From positions 106,029,485-106,093,484 of the forward strand of contig OX352773.1 of the NCBI GenBank assembly GCA_947095535.1: a stretch of 64,000 nt of DNA, given 5' to 3'. The notes beneath the pieces were generated by a model. That model was not told the origin of the DNA and did not search any database. It saw nothing but the letters and a program-made list of their open reading frames with translations. Numbering within the stretch: position 1 is the first letter of the stretch; each line of letters starts with the position of its first letter. The stretch comes from Poecilobothrus nobilitatus (lineage: Eukaryota > Arthropoda > Insecta > Diptera > Dolichopodidae). Of this stretch, positions 1 through 11,566 are shown one piece after another. Both the position numbers and the translations under genes were made by a program.

Positions 1-2299
1 AGATGGCAGCCCCTCATTGTGAATGAGAACTGACAGGTGAGTCCTAGTTTTACCTTCTATAACGGTGTTATACGAATCATTATGTAAATAGGCTAGGAAA
101 AGTCTAACGTTGTAGAGAATCCTCTCATCTCTAAATCTTGATAGAGCATATTTGCAATCTTCTGTTAGAGATTGCTTTGTCATTCTAACGATTGGAGAAA
201 CAAGCGGATCTTGTAATACTAGTTTGTTATTATTATTAATATTATTGTTATTATTATTAATATTATTGTTATTATTATTAAAATTAGTATTGTTATTATT
301 TTGATTATTATTATTATTGCCGTTACTAATATTATTATTATTATTATTATCGTTATAATTATTATTATTATCATTATTATCGTTAGCGTTATAATTATTA
401 ATATTATTATTGTCCTTACTAACATTATTATTATTATTATTATTATCGTTATAGTTATTATTATTATTGATATTATTATTATTATTAATATTATTATTAT
501 TATTATTTTTATTATTATTATTATTATTATTCTTTTTTTTATTTTTATTTTTATTATTATTATTTTTATTTTGATTATTTTTAATTCGATTATTATTATT
601 ATTGTTACTTTTAAATTTATTATTGTTATTACTATGAACTTTATTATTATTAATATTAAAGTTACTGGTGACCGGTCTTAAAGTATCTCCTTGGATGAAA
701 TTAGAGTACATTTTGCTATTGGTAGATAATGTACTCTGAATTGAAAATTTCTTTTTAGCTTTATTAATAAAAGGAACAGCGAAAGGATTAAGAAGAAGTG
801 TTTTAGAATGTGTGTTATTATTGTTTGTGTTAATGTTTAAACTTGTATTAATATGAGAAATAGATTTAGTTGTATTACTATTAGAATTAGACTCTTCTTT
901 AAAAAGCTTAATTATAGTACCTTTTTTCCATCGTTTATAATTTATTATTTCACAAACTTTGGATTAAGGTACCATAATTTTAAAAGATTTATATTTCGGT
1001 TTAAATCTAAGATTCTTAGGAGTAATGTTAACTATTATTACAGTACTTAAATTAAACTTATTCTTTAAAAACTTACTGAGATAATTAGAAGTTGTATAAG
1101 CTGCAAATTTAGTAAAGTACAGTGACTGGAGATCCGAATCCGGTTTAGATTCTTCCTCAGTTGACGTCTGCCTACCATCTGCAGTAATTTCTTTTTCATT
1201 CGGAAGTAAAAATTGAACCTTCTTAGTTGGTAATTTAGAAGCTTTTGAAGAGCATTTTTTAATTGAAGAAGACTTAGTAACAGAAGGTAATTGATCCAAA
1301 GTATCAGAGCTCAAAGATGTCGAAGTAGATGCGGAAATTTGTGCAACTTTTATTGTTGATAGTGTCAGTTTAGATGAAGATAAATTTATATTGTCAGCAC
1401 TGCACTGAAGTAATTCATTGTATAAAGAATTGTTTTCAAAGCTTGATTTAGAAGCAGTTTTAGGAATATCTTGGTTCGAAAACGTGGCAGTTGAATCTTG
1501 AATTGAATCAGCAGATGAGATAGTTTCAGAACAAAAGCTAGCATGAGTTACATTTTTTGAATTGTAGTTTATTGGTTTAAAAATAAACGCATTCTGATCT
1601 GCACTATAGTTGAAAGGTTCATCAGTCTGAGTCCAAATATCTTTTGAGTTGCGACTTAGATACATTTGGTTGTATCTAAATGTATCAAAAGATGTATCAA
1701 GACTAGCATCAAGTTTCATACCCATATTCGAAATTTCTTTTCTTAATGAACCTATCTGCTCATTAAATTTCTCTGCAACGTCAGTAGTAGTGTCTATAAA
1801 TTTTGAATTAAAAAGTTTTTGCAGTTGTGAGTTAATAGAAGATTTTAACTCATTGGTTAATGATTTGATAGATTCATTAGTAGAATTTAATGCCGAGATA
1901 AACACATCTTTATTGAGCACAGCGTTCTGCTTCAAATTATCCTTCTGCTTTAGTGATGTTCTGCTCAAGGTAGTATTGAGGGCTTCATAATCTTTAGCCA
2001 TTTCATTAAATGACGCGGAGTTGTATTTAATTGTGTCGTTACATCTGGCTGCAAGTCCTGTGTACTCATCTTTAATGTTATTGAACGAAGATTTGACTTC
2101 ATCCAATAACATATTAATGCTGGAGTGATAATCCAAGCATTCGTCACATACAAAGTATTGAGCCAGGAATGCAGAATACCACACTCTAGGAGCGTTTAAA
2201 CAAACTCCGTGGAAGCGCGCAAAAACTCCTGCATGTAACAGTTTCGGTTTTTGCGTCATAAACTGTGCAGCTTGAACTATTGCATTTAACCGAGTTCAT
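1..2299 (-). pseudogene. LINE ORF1 (PHD-like finger, coiled coil, Asn-rich tail), broken, runs off left edge
   Basis: The frame resembles ORF1 proteins of jockey/CR1/R1-type LINEs, which act as RNA-binding chaperones. An ATG at 2299 opens a frame with a Cys-x-Cys start of a PHD-like finger. A one-base frameshift near 2230 leads into FHGVC and then CDECLDY, the rest of the finger. A Ser/Thr-rich, coiled-coil-like middle follows (about 2100-1650). The C-terminal ORF1 domain ends in SFKIMVP. An in-frame TAA at 966-964 comes next, but the same frame stays open for 321 more codons to base 1. It first continues the domain (SKVCEIIN), then runs through an asparagine-rich tract coded by an AAT microsatellite (about 660-229), then into a normal-composition segment (NKLVLQDPLV...). 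The longest unbroken piece is 431 codons (2259-964). I do not recognise the terminal ~75 residues. Confidence 0.75.
229..660. repeat. (AAT/ATT)n microsatellite, impure
   Basis: Long imperfect ATT triplet array with interspersed GTT, CTT and TTT variants. On the - strand it is read in the frame of the LINE ORF1 pseudogene as mostly Asn codons with some Lys, Ile, Asp and Tyr. Poly-Ile readings on either strand are artefacts. Confidence 0.95.
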
Positions 2300-2700
2300 T
2301 TTTGATTATATAAATAGTATTTACTTTAACAATTAAAAAAACGGCAATTTAAAAAGAGTTCAAAGTTTTTAGCAAAAGTACTAGCAGAATACACAATAAA
2401 TTAACAAAAGTAAATTAAAAAAAAAAAAAAAGCTGATTCTAATTTAATTTATTTTTTATTTATTTATTTTTTTTTTTTAAATTTTTTTGTTAAAATTTAA
2501 AAGACGAATAAGCTATTTAATTTTATAAAAGCACTGTTTACAAGTTTATAAAAATGAGTTCAACACAGTGTTTTTCTTCTTTTTTTTATTTTTATTATGA
2601 AATAGTAAGAATATTAAAATGTTATATTAATATTATTATTTTAAAGTTAAAGTTAAAAATAAAATTAAGAATAAATTAAGCACGTCTACTTAGTTAAGCG
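2300..2700. other. AT-rich stretch, no gene seen
   Basis: A/T homopolymer runs with no supportable reading frame. It probably contains the 5' leader of the LINE to the left and the decayed upstream part of the envelope relic to the right. Confidence 0.6.
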
Positions 2701-3790
2701 TCTGATAAGAAACTGTTGAACATACATTTAAAACTTTAACTACTTTTAGATATAAGAGAGCTCTAACCAATCTTGGTGGTTCAATTCTGAAATGAATATT
2801 AGGAACCATGAACGAAGATGATCGAGTAGAAGTGGAAGACTATTTAAAATCAATTGATGAAAATAACCATAATTTAATAACAAACACTAATAAACAAATT
2901 TAAATAAACGGTAATATCGAAAATAATTTAAAACTAATTCAAAAAACTATTAACAAAAACAACTTATTGATTAATAAACTTTTAAATGACGTTTCTGACT
3001 AATCAAACAATTTAAATTTTTCCAAATTTTAACAAACATAATCCTCCTAAATGAAGAACTAGAGAAAATTCAAGAAAATATAATTTTTTCTAAACATAAA
3101 ACTCTGAGTAGATCTATTCTTACACCGGAAGAAATAGATTTATTCGATTCATTTAAAATTAAAGAAATACAAATTTCTCTAGCAATATAATATGATACGA
3201 ATCTAATATTCGTTCTGGAAATTTCAGTCACAAATAACGTAACAGCTAATAAATTAAATATTGTACCAGTTCCAAACTCGAATTTCGAAGAACTTAGTAT
3301 TGATACTTTTGATTTTACTCCATATAAAAATAATATTTACTTTTATTCTGAAGAAAGATATATAATGAAATTAAAACCAGTGTCAAATTGTGTTCAAAAT
3401 TTATTTAATAAAACTTATAATGAATGTACAAAAAATATTGAAACTAACTTAAAACTAATGCAAATTGATACTGGTATTATTTAAATAAAAAATACAAAAA
3501 ACTTAAAATTAAATAACAATTGTAATAATGTTGAATAATATTTTCAAATAAACTTAAAGAATTTAAACAAACTATTGTAATTCCAAGTTATATTAAAATG
3601 AATAATATTTCTGAACTAATAAATTTTGAATATTTAAATTATAAACAAATTGAAAATTATGATAAAATAGAAGAAATTAAATCTGAAAAGAAAAAAAAAA
3701 TATTAATTTATGTTAACAGTATTAATGTTTGTAATAATATAAATTATAATATTTTTAAAAAAAATAAAACAAAAGAAACAATTAGTGGCA
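2700..3790 (+). pseudogene. Relic of an F-type envelope gene (errantivirus / baculovirus-F-like)
   Basis: Translating the + strand across frames gives a decayed match to the membrane-proximal part of F-type fusion proteins carried by insect errantiviruses. A cleavage/fusion-peptide-like segment with an ALTNLGGSILK motif lies at about 2755-2800. An Asn/Lys-rich heptad-like helical region follows (2830-3120). Later blocks include a short stretch with spaced cysteines (about 3380-3440). There are many in-frame stops and at least three frameshifts, and no transmembrane tail is clear. No LTR or pol is seen next to it, so it is a detached fragment. It differs in sequence and decay from the envelope gene in the gypsy element at 53.3-58.8 kb. 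Confidence 0.5.
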
Positions 3791-4084
3791 ATTAACGTAA
3801 ATAATAAAGAAAACATTATTCAGGACAACAATGATCTTAAGAGCCGGCTCAAGAGGTATTGGCGCCCTTAAGCAATTTCCATTTTAGGCGCCCTATTCCT
3901 AGTTGAAAAAAAAATAAATAAAAAGCGTAAAAAAAATCAACAAAAATTACCCATTAAATGTGAAAGCATTAAAGAAGGTAAATTTAATTATAAAGAAAAA
4001 ATTAAATTATTTACAAAAATTCAGAAAACAGAAATAAATTTAAGAACACGATTTCAAAATAGCTACCATAGGGCAAAAGAGAAT

Positions 4085-4235
4085 ACCTCTAAATTCGGAA
4101 ATTTTAAAAATCCCGGAAATCGAAATCCCGGAAATATTTTTTGCTAATAAAAAAATCCCGGAAATGTTTTTTTTCCATATAATAAAATCTCAGAGACTTA
4201 AAATCCCGGAACTCGAAATCCCGGAAGTAAAACTT
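4085..4235. repeat. Short array of CCCGGAA motifs
   Basis: AAATCCCGGAA recurs about six times at irregular 15-35 bp spacing. A reverse-complement trace (TTCCGGGATTTCG) occurs at about 10170-10183, so the two may be outer ends of an older inverted element. Confidence 0.6.
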
Positions 4236-4574
4236 AATTAATTTTTTTATTGCTTTTATATTAATATTGAAACTAAAGTTTATTCAAACAAAAAATTTAT
4301 TAATTGAAAGATAAGTAAAACAAATAAATAATAGCCTAAATTCATTTTAGAATGCCTTACAAAATATTTATATACTAAATTATAAAATAGAGAGTAATTA
4401 TCATTAACCTATTACAACGAATTACAGTGCAATTATTTTTATTCGAATTCCTTTTAAAAAGTCAACTTCTTTGGAACTTCCAATATTTCGGAAAACCCGC
4501 TGAAGTCTTTCGTATTTTTGTACTTGCTTCTCGGTTTGTTTTTTATTTCTTTATTTATTTATTTTTTTTTAGCC

Positions 4575-6450
4575 AGCGTAGATGGGAATTATTGAAAGAC
4601 ACTATAGAGGAGTGTAACCGAGCACGAGTCTTCTATGAGTGTGTGGGACTTCAACCCACTAAACACCATCTACCTTTTTTGACCAAAAAATAGGTTATAC
4701 GACCTTTAGTACTAGTGTACTGCCTGGTCAGAGGAAGTTGAGTTAGGGAATGAAAATACATTTCCAATTGGTAGGCATATTGTGAACAAAGTTGTTAATA
4801 TTCACTTTGAATCTTTGCACGTTGTAAATGTAATCATCACCAATTCTGGGGAACACATGAGGTGGAAGATGGTTTAACATTCGCGATGTTCATACTACAA
4901 ACGAATTTCCATAAGTCGAATTATGCCACCTGGGAAATTGAACTACATAGGGATGGGCAGCAGAGTCTCTCCATGTTTCTCTTTGGAATGCTTTCAGAGG
5001 ACGCATCAAACTTTTAATCTAAATAAAAAATAAGGTAAATAAGGTATCTATAAAACTTGCTGTTTTGGAGGCTCTTGCCCAAATATGTGCATAGTACTCT
5101 ATCTTTGGTTTTATAAGTGTTTTATAGATATTTAGAAGATCAGAAAATGAAAAGAAGGCTTTACAACGATACAGGATGTATGGGTTACCCATATTACATT
5201 TAGCAATTAAAGCATCATGTCAAACTCGGTCAAAAGCTTTAGAAATATCTAAAGCGACAACAACAGACTCGCTCGAATGGTGGAGGCTGATGTTGAGCCT
5301 TTCGCAGAGGCATGTCATGAGATCACCTATTAACCGATGGATTCGGAACCCATATTGACGATCATTAATTAATACTTTGTTATGTAGATATTTCAGAAGT
5401 TTTCTATTTATTAAATTTTCCATTATTTTGGAAAGGACCGAAGTGATAGCAATAGAGCGGTAGTTTGAGGGATCGCTTTTTTCTCCCTTTTTGGGGATGG
5501 GATGTGTGTGCGCTGTCTTCCACTGGGTAGGATATCTACCCGAAGAGAGGGATAAATGGAAGAAATTGCGCAATGATTTCGCAATAGTAGAAAAAGTATT
5601 TTTTAAAACTGTGGTAGTAATGCCATCCGGACCGGCGGACTTTTTTCTATCCAAATTTTTAAAAGCTTGCCTTAAGGACTGCATGAGTTCTGAAAGAAAT
5701 TCTACCTAAGGAGCAGTTAACCTCGGGAAGAATGCATGGTCTTTGTGTTTGCTGGGGCAATGTTGAGTTGGAGGAGAAATTTTAGGCAAATAAATCTGTT
5801 TTTTCTTTGGGATCGGATACAATTTCGTCATTGTTATGAACCAAAGACTGGACGAACAACCGCCTCTTTTACCGTTAAGACTCTTAGCAAAGGTCCAAAA
5901 AGATTTGCTATTTTTAGGAAGATGCAAAAGTTGCCTTCTCAACCGTCTGTTATGCAAGAACGTTTGCTTGTTGATAACTCTTCTACACCAGTTTCTAAAC
6001 GCGATATAGCTCGAGCTTCAGTCCTATCACTCTTGTAGATTTGAAAAGCTTCCGCCTCTTTAGATATTCTATTTGCAAAAATTTGATTAAACCAAGATTT
6101 GGGTGGCCTTTTAATACTTTTCATAGAATGAGGTATGTAGGCTCTCATCCCAAGAAGAATTCACTAATCGCATTGGTTGCAAAGTCAATATTTCTGTTGC
6201 TAAAGCACAAAGACCAATGAAAAGCTTTAAAAAATTCATTTAAACCTTCCCAGTTAGCATGGCTATAACGCCATACTATTTTTTTTGGGACAGGTCTTCG
6301 ACTGGTCTGAGTGCTAAGGTCGAAGCTAGTATTAATCAAACAGTGGTCGGAACAACCAAGAGGAGAGCTAACTGAGACCATGAATTTTTTAGGATGTTTA
6401 GTTAGAAACAAATCCAGGAGATGAGCATCCTGGTCTACACGGTCGGGAAT
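4575..6450 (-). pseudogene. 5'-truncated LINE ORF2 with its RT catalytic core deleted
   Basis: Reading right to left, the pieces are the C-terminal end of an APE-type endonuclease (6411-6145, with GCSDHCLI), a linker (6148-5706), the N-terminal half of a reverse transcriptase (5684-5220) and an ORF2 C-terminal tail (about 5150-4600, with FPRIGDDYIYN). The RT half has SAGPDGI, the SDPSNYRSIA block, and then ALDISKAFDRV with the first catalytic Asp. Directly after AFDRV the frame jumps to the thumb region (IYKTLIKPKIEYYAHIWAR), so the YADD-box segment is missing. The 5' side stops at about 6450. The fragment at 13.1-13.7 kb has a closely related endonuclease/linker junction and is probably the same family. 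Confidence 0.8.
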
Positions 6451-8100
6451 TAAATTAAAAATTCAAAACTATTCTTATGAATTATGAGTTTTATATTTTT
6501 GTTGCTTTGTTACTTCGTTCTATGTGTATGGTTTTATTCCTATACTAGTATAGTATATAGAAAAATCAAATAGTATAGGTAGCTATAATTTTTATATATC
6601 GGAGATAATTATAGAAAATTTAGCTTTAGCGAGCTAAATTTCATCCGATGTTTTGGTATATCTCCGATATTTTCTTAACGCTTGCACCGATATTTTTGTA
6701 TTTTTTCTCTGTCATATAAGTAGTGTTTTTGTATCTTCTGCCTATGCTCTAACAAATATCGCCGATATTTTGTTCCATGAAAATTAGGCTTTATACTACA
6801 AAAACAAAATAATATGTACAGCTATAATTTTTATATAGTTAAAATTACTATGAAGTTTGATTTTTACATTTTTTATATACATACATATAAAAATAAAATT
6901 ACAATGTATGTACCATAATGTTATAATAATTGTGAAGTATAAAAAAAAATTTTTATAGAGTGTAACTTTTTCTAAATTTTTTTTTTGTTAATTTTTTTTT
7001 TATTAATTTGAAATTTTTTCTCTATCAATAGGGCGCCCCTTTTAGAGACGCCCTTAAGCGATACTTAACTTGCTTAATGCATTAAGCCGACCCTGGATGG
7101 GGTAGTCATCTATCCTGTCAATCTAAATTCTTTTCAACCAACATTATTTTATTAAACAAATTCTTTCTTTAAATGCAATTTTTTCTTATAATGCTATTTG
7201 ATATTAAAAGTACAGCGTAAATGTTTTATAACAATAATGCAAAAGTGATGATAATGCAAATTACTAACAACTAAAGTAATAGCTAATCATATTTGTTTCT
7301 AATATACTCGTGGCAGTTAGAAAAAGCTCTCTAAGTAATCAACACCTTAAATTAAAAAGGAAATTATAAAATAAATTTCCGAACTAAAAAGATATTAAAA
7401 TTAAAATTGAATAAAATTATAAATAAAATTACACAACTATAAAAATATAAAAAATTAGAATTGAATAAAATTGCTATTAATCAATCATAAGCATAAAGGA
7501 ATAAGATTATTTTTTTAATCTAACTCCCAAGGTGCTTAAAGGAAAAGAACTCATTAATGTGAAATTATATAATACGTATAAAAAGTGATTAACGTATTGT
7601 ATAAAACTCGCATACGACAAGAATCAATTTATACATTTTTTTGCTTGCATCAAATCAAAAAAAATAAATATTAACTATTTATGTATATGAAAATTAATTT
7701 TTTAAAGTCGGAGGCTACTTTCCTCAAACCCCCGCTAACAATTTAAGAAATCCTCTTTTTAAATTCGGAAAGTAAACGCATACAGCAATAATTAATTAAA
7801 CATTGAAATCAATTATAAAATATGTTTATTTTATCATTTAAAAAAATTTAAATTATTGTTTTTACATTTTTAACACTAAAGTGTCATATTTAAATTTTTT
7901 ATATGCAATTAAAATTTTGCATTTACATATAAAAATTACTGAAAATGTTAATATTTAGGTGCATTTAGAATCAATTAAATATTGAAATAAATGATAAAAT
8001 ATGTACATATTTTATACATATAAAAACAAACATAACAATGTAAGACATAACAAAACAAAACAAAAAGTTTTCAATTAAAATATGTAAACAAAAACAAAAA
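6450..8100. other. AT-rich non-coding stretch
   Basis: No gene seen. It contains a perfect hairpin near 6618 (AAATTTAGCT, 6-base loop, AGCTAAATTT), several TATCKCCGATAT-like motifs between 6600 and 6770, and the inverted GGCGCC end at 7030-7096 described separately. Confidence 0.6.
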
Positions 8101-8106
8101 ATTCAG

Positions 8107-9060
8107 TTTTCTTCGTCAGAGTCTTTATCCTCCTGTAAATCTCCTGGCCTTCTTGATTTCAGTATCTCCGCAGCTAAAGGCTTATAGAGCCGGCCTAAAA
8201 AATGTATAAAACAATAATAAAATTATTAAAACATTAGTTATAATTGAATATATTACCTGCCATTCTATAGAATAACAAAACAGAATCGACGCCATCAGCC
8301 TCGGCTTTTTTAGAAAGTATAAATCTAGCAAGATTGCCATCGAGACAATAAGGCTTTCAACTTTGTGTCAATGCTATTTGTATCAATGCTATTTGTATGT
8401 GCACTCGTTACGAGGTCCACAAAATTGAGGGAGTGGTTCACCTGTAATAAGAATGTAATATTGTAATGAAAAGAAAAAATTTTAAATTTTACTTACATTA
8501 AAATGCTGGTAACCTTCCTGTTCCAGACTGTCGTAGGCTCTCCAGCAGTCCGATATTATGGTACTGGCACTGGCAATACTTTACCACTCCCTCTTTCAAA
8601 TCCACCAAATACCCATCGGTTGTTGGCCGTAATAGAATTTCCAACGGGCATATTTGGATTCATCGGTTTCTACAATTTTTCCATCGCCACCAATTGATTC
8701 TTGCCTATCTACCATATTAATCAAAGCGACCTCTCTGCAGAAAGATGCTCAATCTACTGCTAACCTTGAAATGAAATGATATTTTCGCATTACATTTCGT
8801 TTTGCCGGAACCGCTGAACCTTTTGTAACAAGCCAAAATGTAACCATAAGTTGCTCTAAAAATTTATAAATATTAAATTATTTTTTAAAAACATAAATAA
8901 AATATTACCTTGTGCAGACAGCTAATTCTAAAGGATTGCTACATTTAGATCACATATATGTCCCTTCACATGGTAATAAACCCCATTCTTGGCATTTTCT
9001 AATCACTGCTAATGGGGTTTTTTCCAATTCCTTCAAATTGAATTTCCCTCTTTCCATGCC
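8107..9060 (-). pseudogene. Merlin / ISXO2-like DDE transposase with introns, decayed
   Basis: This is the transposase of a Merlin-type DNA transposon (IS1016/ISXO2-like fold), which cuts and pastes DNA through a DDE site. Exon 1 starts at the ATG at 9060 (MERGKFNLKELEKTP, then a CxxC-like knuckle with an in-frame stop). Later exons carry IVETDESKYARWKFYYGQQ with the first Asp, GIWVFGGFERGSGKVLPVPV, and the second Asp in SDCWRAYDSLEQEGYQHFN. The third block reads SAHTNSID where the family normally has HTNTIE. The last exon ends RLYKPLAAEILKSRRPGD. GT...AG introns are visible at about 8935-8860, 8495-8440 and 8255-8197. Frameshifts and stops show it is dead. The element's ends were not identified. 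Confidence 0.8.
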
Positions 9061-10500
9061 TAAATTAATTTAAACTTACCATTTTTCCTAATATAATTTA
9101 ATCAAAAAATCCTAATTTAATCTAAATCTAATCAAAAAATCTAATCTAAACTAATCTGAACCTAAATAAAACTTATAAAACCCTAAAAAACTTAAAACTA
9201 AGCTAATAAAAAAAAAACGGATAAATCTATGCTAAATCTAACTTAAAAGAACAGACACTAAATAATTCAAAAAAATCCCTTTACAAACTCTAAATATCAA
9301 ATAATATTATCAGAAATCACTATAAAAATTAGAAATTACAAAACCTACCAAACTCCACTATAGTTTACAAAAAAAACTCTTACAACAATATACTCAAAAT
9401 GACAATAAAAATTACATAAACTACCAAAATACACTATATCTTTCACAAAAACACTACTAGCTAGTTATAAAATATTCACAAAAGCACAAAAAATTTACGA
9501 AAAATCCTCAATAAAACAAACGACGTATTCACCTGAATGCTACTCAAACAGTGACTTTTTTTTAAACTTTAATACCTATTTCATATAAAAAAAGTTATAG
9601 CAGGCAAAACAAATTTTTGTGTATAATATTTTCCATAAATTTCTTGTAGAACCCTTTTGCATTATCATTTTAAAGAAAAATTTAACAAATTGCACTATGG
9701 TATGGGAAATGATTGCGGCCATTTACATAAATATTATTTTCATATTGGGTCGTTTATATGAAAAATTGGAAAAATTCAAAATCAAAAATAAATCAAAAAT
9801 AAGCTGTGAAAATAAAAAAAGGATATTTATTAATTAAAAACATCAAAAGGAATCATTTGGAATAAAAAACAAAAAGATTGGAGCCGTGGATTGGATTTAA
9901 ATGCTTGGGTTACATGTCGTATACATTGCCCAAATATAGATTGAAACTAAAGTTTATGCAAACAAAAATGATGAAAAATTAAAAAAAATTTATTTAATTC
10001 CTATCGCTTTTAAATATCTTGCTGTTCAAATATATTTGTAAAATAAATAATTTGGAAAGATATAGTTTTGGTTAAAAAATCAGGTTTATACGCCTTTTAG
10101 AAAATATGAATATGTATGAATATGTCAGATTTTAAATTAGGAGGGACTTTAGACTTCCGCGATTTTAAGTTCCGGGATTTCGACCCCAACCCAAAAAAAA
10201 ATATGAAATAGATATTTGCCGTATGTGTTTACTTGCCAAATTCAAAAAGAGGATTCCAGGGGTTTTGGTGCGGCAGTTTTCAACTACAAAAAATTTCATT
10301 TTTCAAATAAAAGAGTTAACATTTGCATATTTTTTTTGATTTCATACGAGCAAACAAATTATCAAATAGATGCCGTATGCGTTTATTTGTCAGTAGTTAT
10401 CCCGGCACTCTGTCATGGGAAATTTTCATACCATATTGCATCACCCACTGACCTACATTTTGATTGATGCGTTTAATGTAGGTTATTCTTGGTTAGTAGG
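9061..10500. other. AT-rich stretch, no supportable gene
   Basis: A 29-bp near-match (ATTGAAACTAAAGTTTAT, then CAAACAAAAA) links 9938-9967 to 4263-4294 in direct orientation. Two copies of a GCCGTATG-GTTTA-TTG motif occur near 10217 and 10372. Small open frames at 9619-9837 and 10216-10467 match nothing I recognise. Confidence 0.5.
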
Positions 10501-10507
10501 TCAAAAA

Positions 10508-11050
10508 CTAGTTTTGATTGTTTGGTTTGGGTTGCATTGCAAGATAGGTAGAAAGTGTGGGGTGTTCACTTATATGTTGCAAATGGTTGTATAGTAGGAA
10601 GTGAAGGTTGTTGGTACTTTGGAAGTTGTCAGGCAAGGTTAATGAACTGAACAATGTAGTTTTATGCAGGATATTCTTGGTTATTAGTTTAAACACTTGC
10701 TTTGGTTGATTTAGGTTTAAAATTAGGTTTTTGCGATGATTTTTAATTGATTTATTCTTAAAAATTTGTATAAAATACATTTTTGATCGAAGACCAATAA
10801 ATTCAGAAATAATTTTACCATTCATTTCATCTTTAAATAATCCTAAAACTTTTTTATTAATAATAGGAAAACCATATGGGTTATCTTTTTCATAATCAGA
10901 AGTATCAAAAAACTGAGATAAATCTGACTTTATATCTTCATAAAAATCTTCTCTGAAAATTTTATAAATTAAACTGTCTCTATCTATATAGTTTAGTAAG
11001 AGATTTTTTTGAAATTTTGGTTTCATATATTCATAGTGAAAATAATACAT
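10508..11050 (-). pseudogene. Polinton C: C-terminal fragment of protein-primed DNA polymerase B
   Basis: PolB replicates the linear element from a protein primer. Only the palm/thumb end is left. The frame opens in YFHYEYMKPKF, followed by motif C as YIDRDS (family usually YTDTDS, both aspartates kept). FYEDIKSDLSQFFDTSDY, then NKKVLGLFKDEMNGKI and SEFIGLRSKMY follow, about 105 residues of good match. The last ~75 residues (from about 10730 down) do not look like PolB and may be adjoining DNA. It lies only ~90 bp past the pX-like gene on the same strand, so the MCP-protease block normally between them has been lost or rearranged. It belongs to the same PolB lineage as Polinton A, where this very segment is missing. 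Confidence 0.85.
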
Positions 11051-11142
11051 TAGGACTTATGATTGTTCAAGAATCGTAAAACCAAGGTATATTAGAGGTT
11101 TTACTTTACTTTTTTCGTCGCTTCGACTTTAAATGTGTCTTT

Positions 11143-11520
11143 TTAGAAACTGCTCGTCTTTTTATACCGCTTCGTCTTTTTATGCAGTTGATGCAGTTTT
11201 ATGCAGATCGAATGCAGTTGATTAGCTACAGATTTTCGTAAATTTTTTATGCCAACTTTGCTTTGATCAAGTACAGCTTCTTTTATGTTTGCACCAGATG
11301 CTATATCATTTAAAATATTTTTACTTGTGTTTACAGCCTCTTTTTTAATTAAGTCCCAACCTGATGTAAACACTGGTTTCAAATAACGAATTAAACTTCC
11401 AAATTTATTTCCAAAACCACGACCTTTTTGTATAGCTGGATAAAATTGTAATAAAGGCCCAATATCATGGAGACCTCCTCCTATTTGTGACAAGTAATAT
11501 TTCACGAAAGCCCGTTCCAT
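11143..11520 (-). CDS. Polinton C: pX-like basic core protein
   Basis: An intact 125-codon frame. It starts MERAFVKYYLSQIGGG, continues with a Gly/Arg/Phe-rich RGFGNKFGSLIRYLKPVF segment and an amphipathic region (KEAVNTSKNILNDIASGANIK in pieces), and ends Lys/Arg-rich. Proteins of this shape in Polintons and adintoviruses are compared with adenovirus core proteins pX/pVI and probably bind DNA or the capsid interior. It lines up with 29520-29875 (A) and 48562-48123 (B). It lies directly downstream of the minor capsid gene, the standard order. Uninterrupted, but its neighbours are broken. Confidence 0.75.
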   Translation of the reverse strand: MERAFVKYYLSQIGGGLHDIGPLLQFYPAIQKGRGFGNKFGSLIRYLKPVFTSGWDLIKKEAVNTSKNILNDIASGANIKEAVLDQSKVGIKNLRKSVANQLHSICIKLHQLHKKTKRYKKTSSF

Positions 11521-11566
11521 GTTTGAAAGGATTTTATATTTCAGTACTAGTTTAATGAAACGAAAT

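Larger units (their letters stand above)
3838..7100. mobile_element. Possible DNA transposon bounded by imperfect inverted ends (hAT-like)
   Basis: The left end (3845-3900) has GCCGGCTCAAGAGG, then GGCGCCCTTAAGC and AGGCGCCCTATT. The right end (7030-7096), read in reverse, has CAGGGTCGGCTTAA, then GCTTAAGGGCG and GGGGCGCCCTATT in the same order. These look like diverged terminal inverted repeats of a hAT-type element. No transposase is visible inside: the interval is filled by a LINE fragment and AT-rich DNA. I could not define an 8-bp target duplication. Confidence 0.35.

Noticed and set aside
219..681. Poly-isoleucine open frames on both strands
   Set aside because: Translations of the ATT microsatellite in unused frames. 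Only the Asn-reading frame connects to a real ORF1.
5491..6038. Open frames on the + strand
   Set aside because: Antisense shadows of the LINE reverse transcriptase pseudogene, whose motifs are on the - strand.
9619..10467. Small + strand open frames
   Set aside because: No homology recognised, AT-driven composition, no context supporting a gene.
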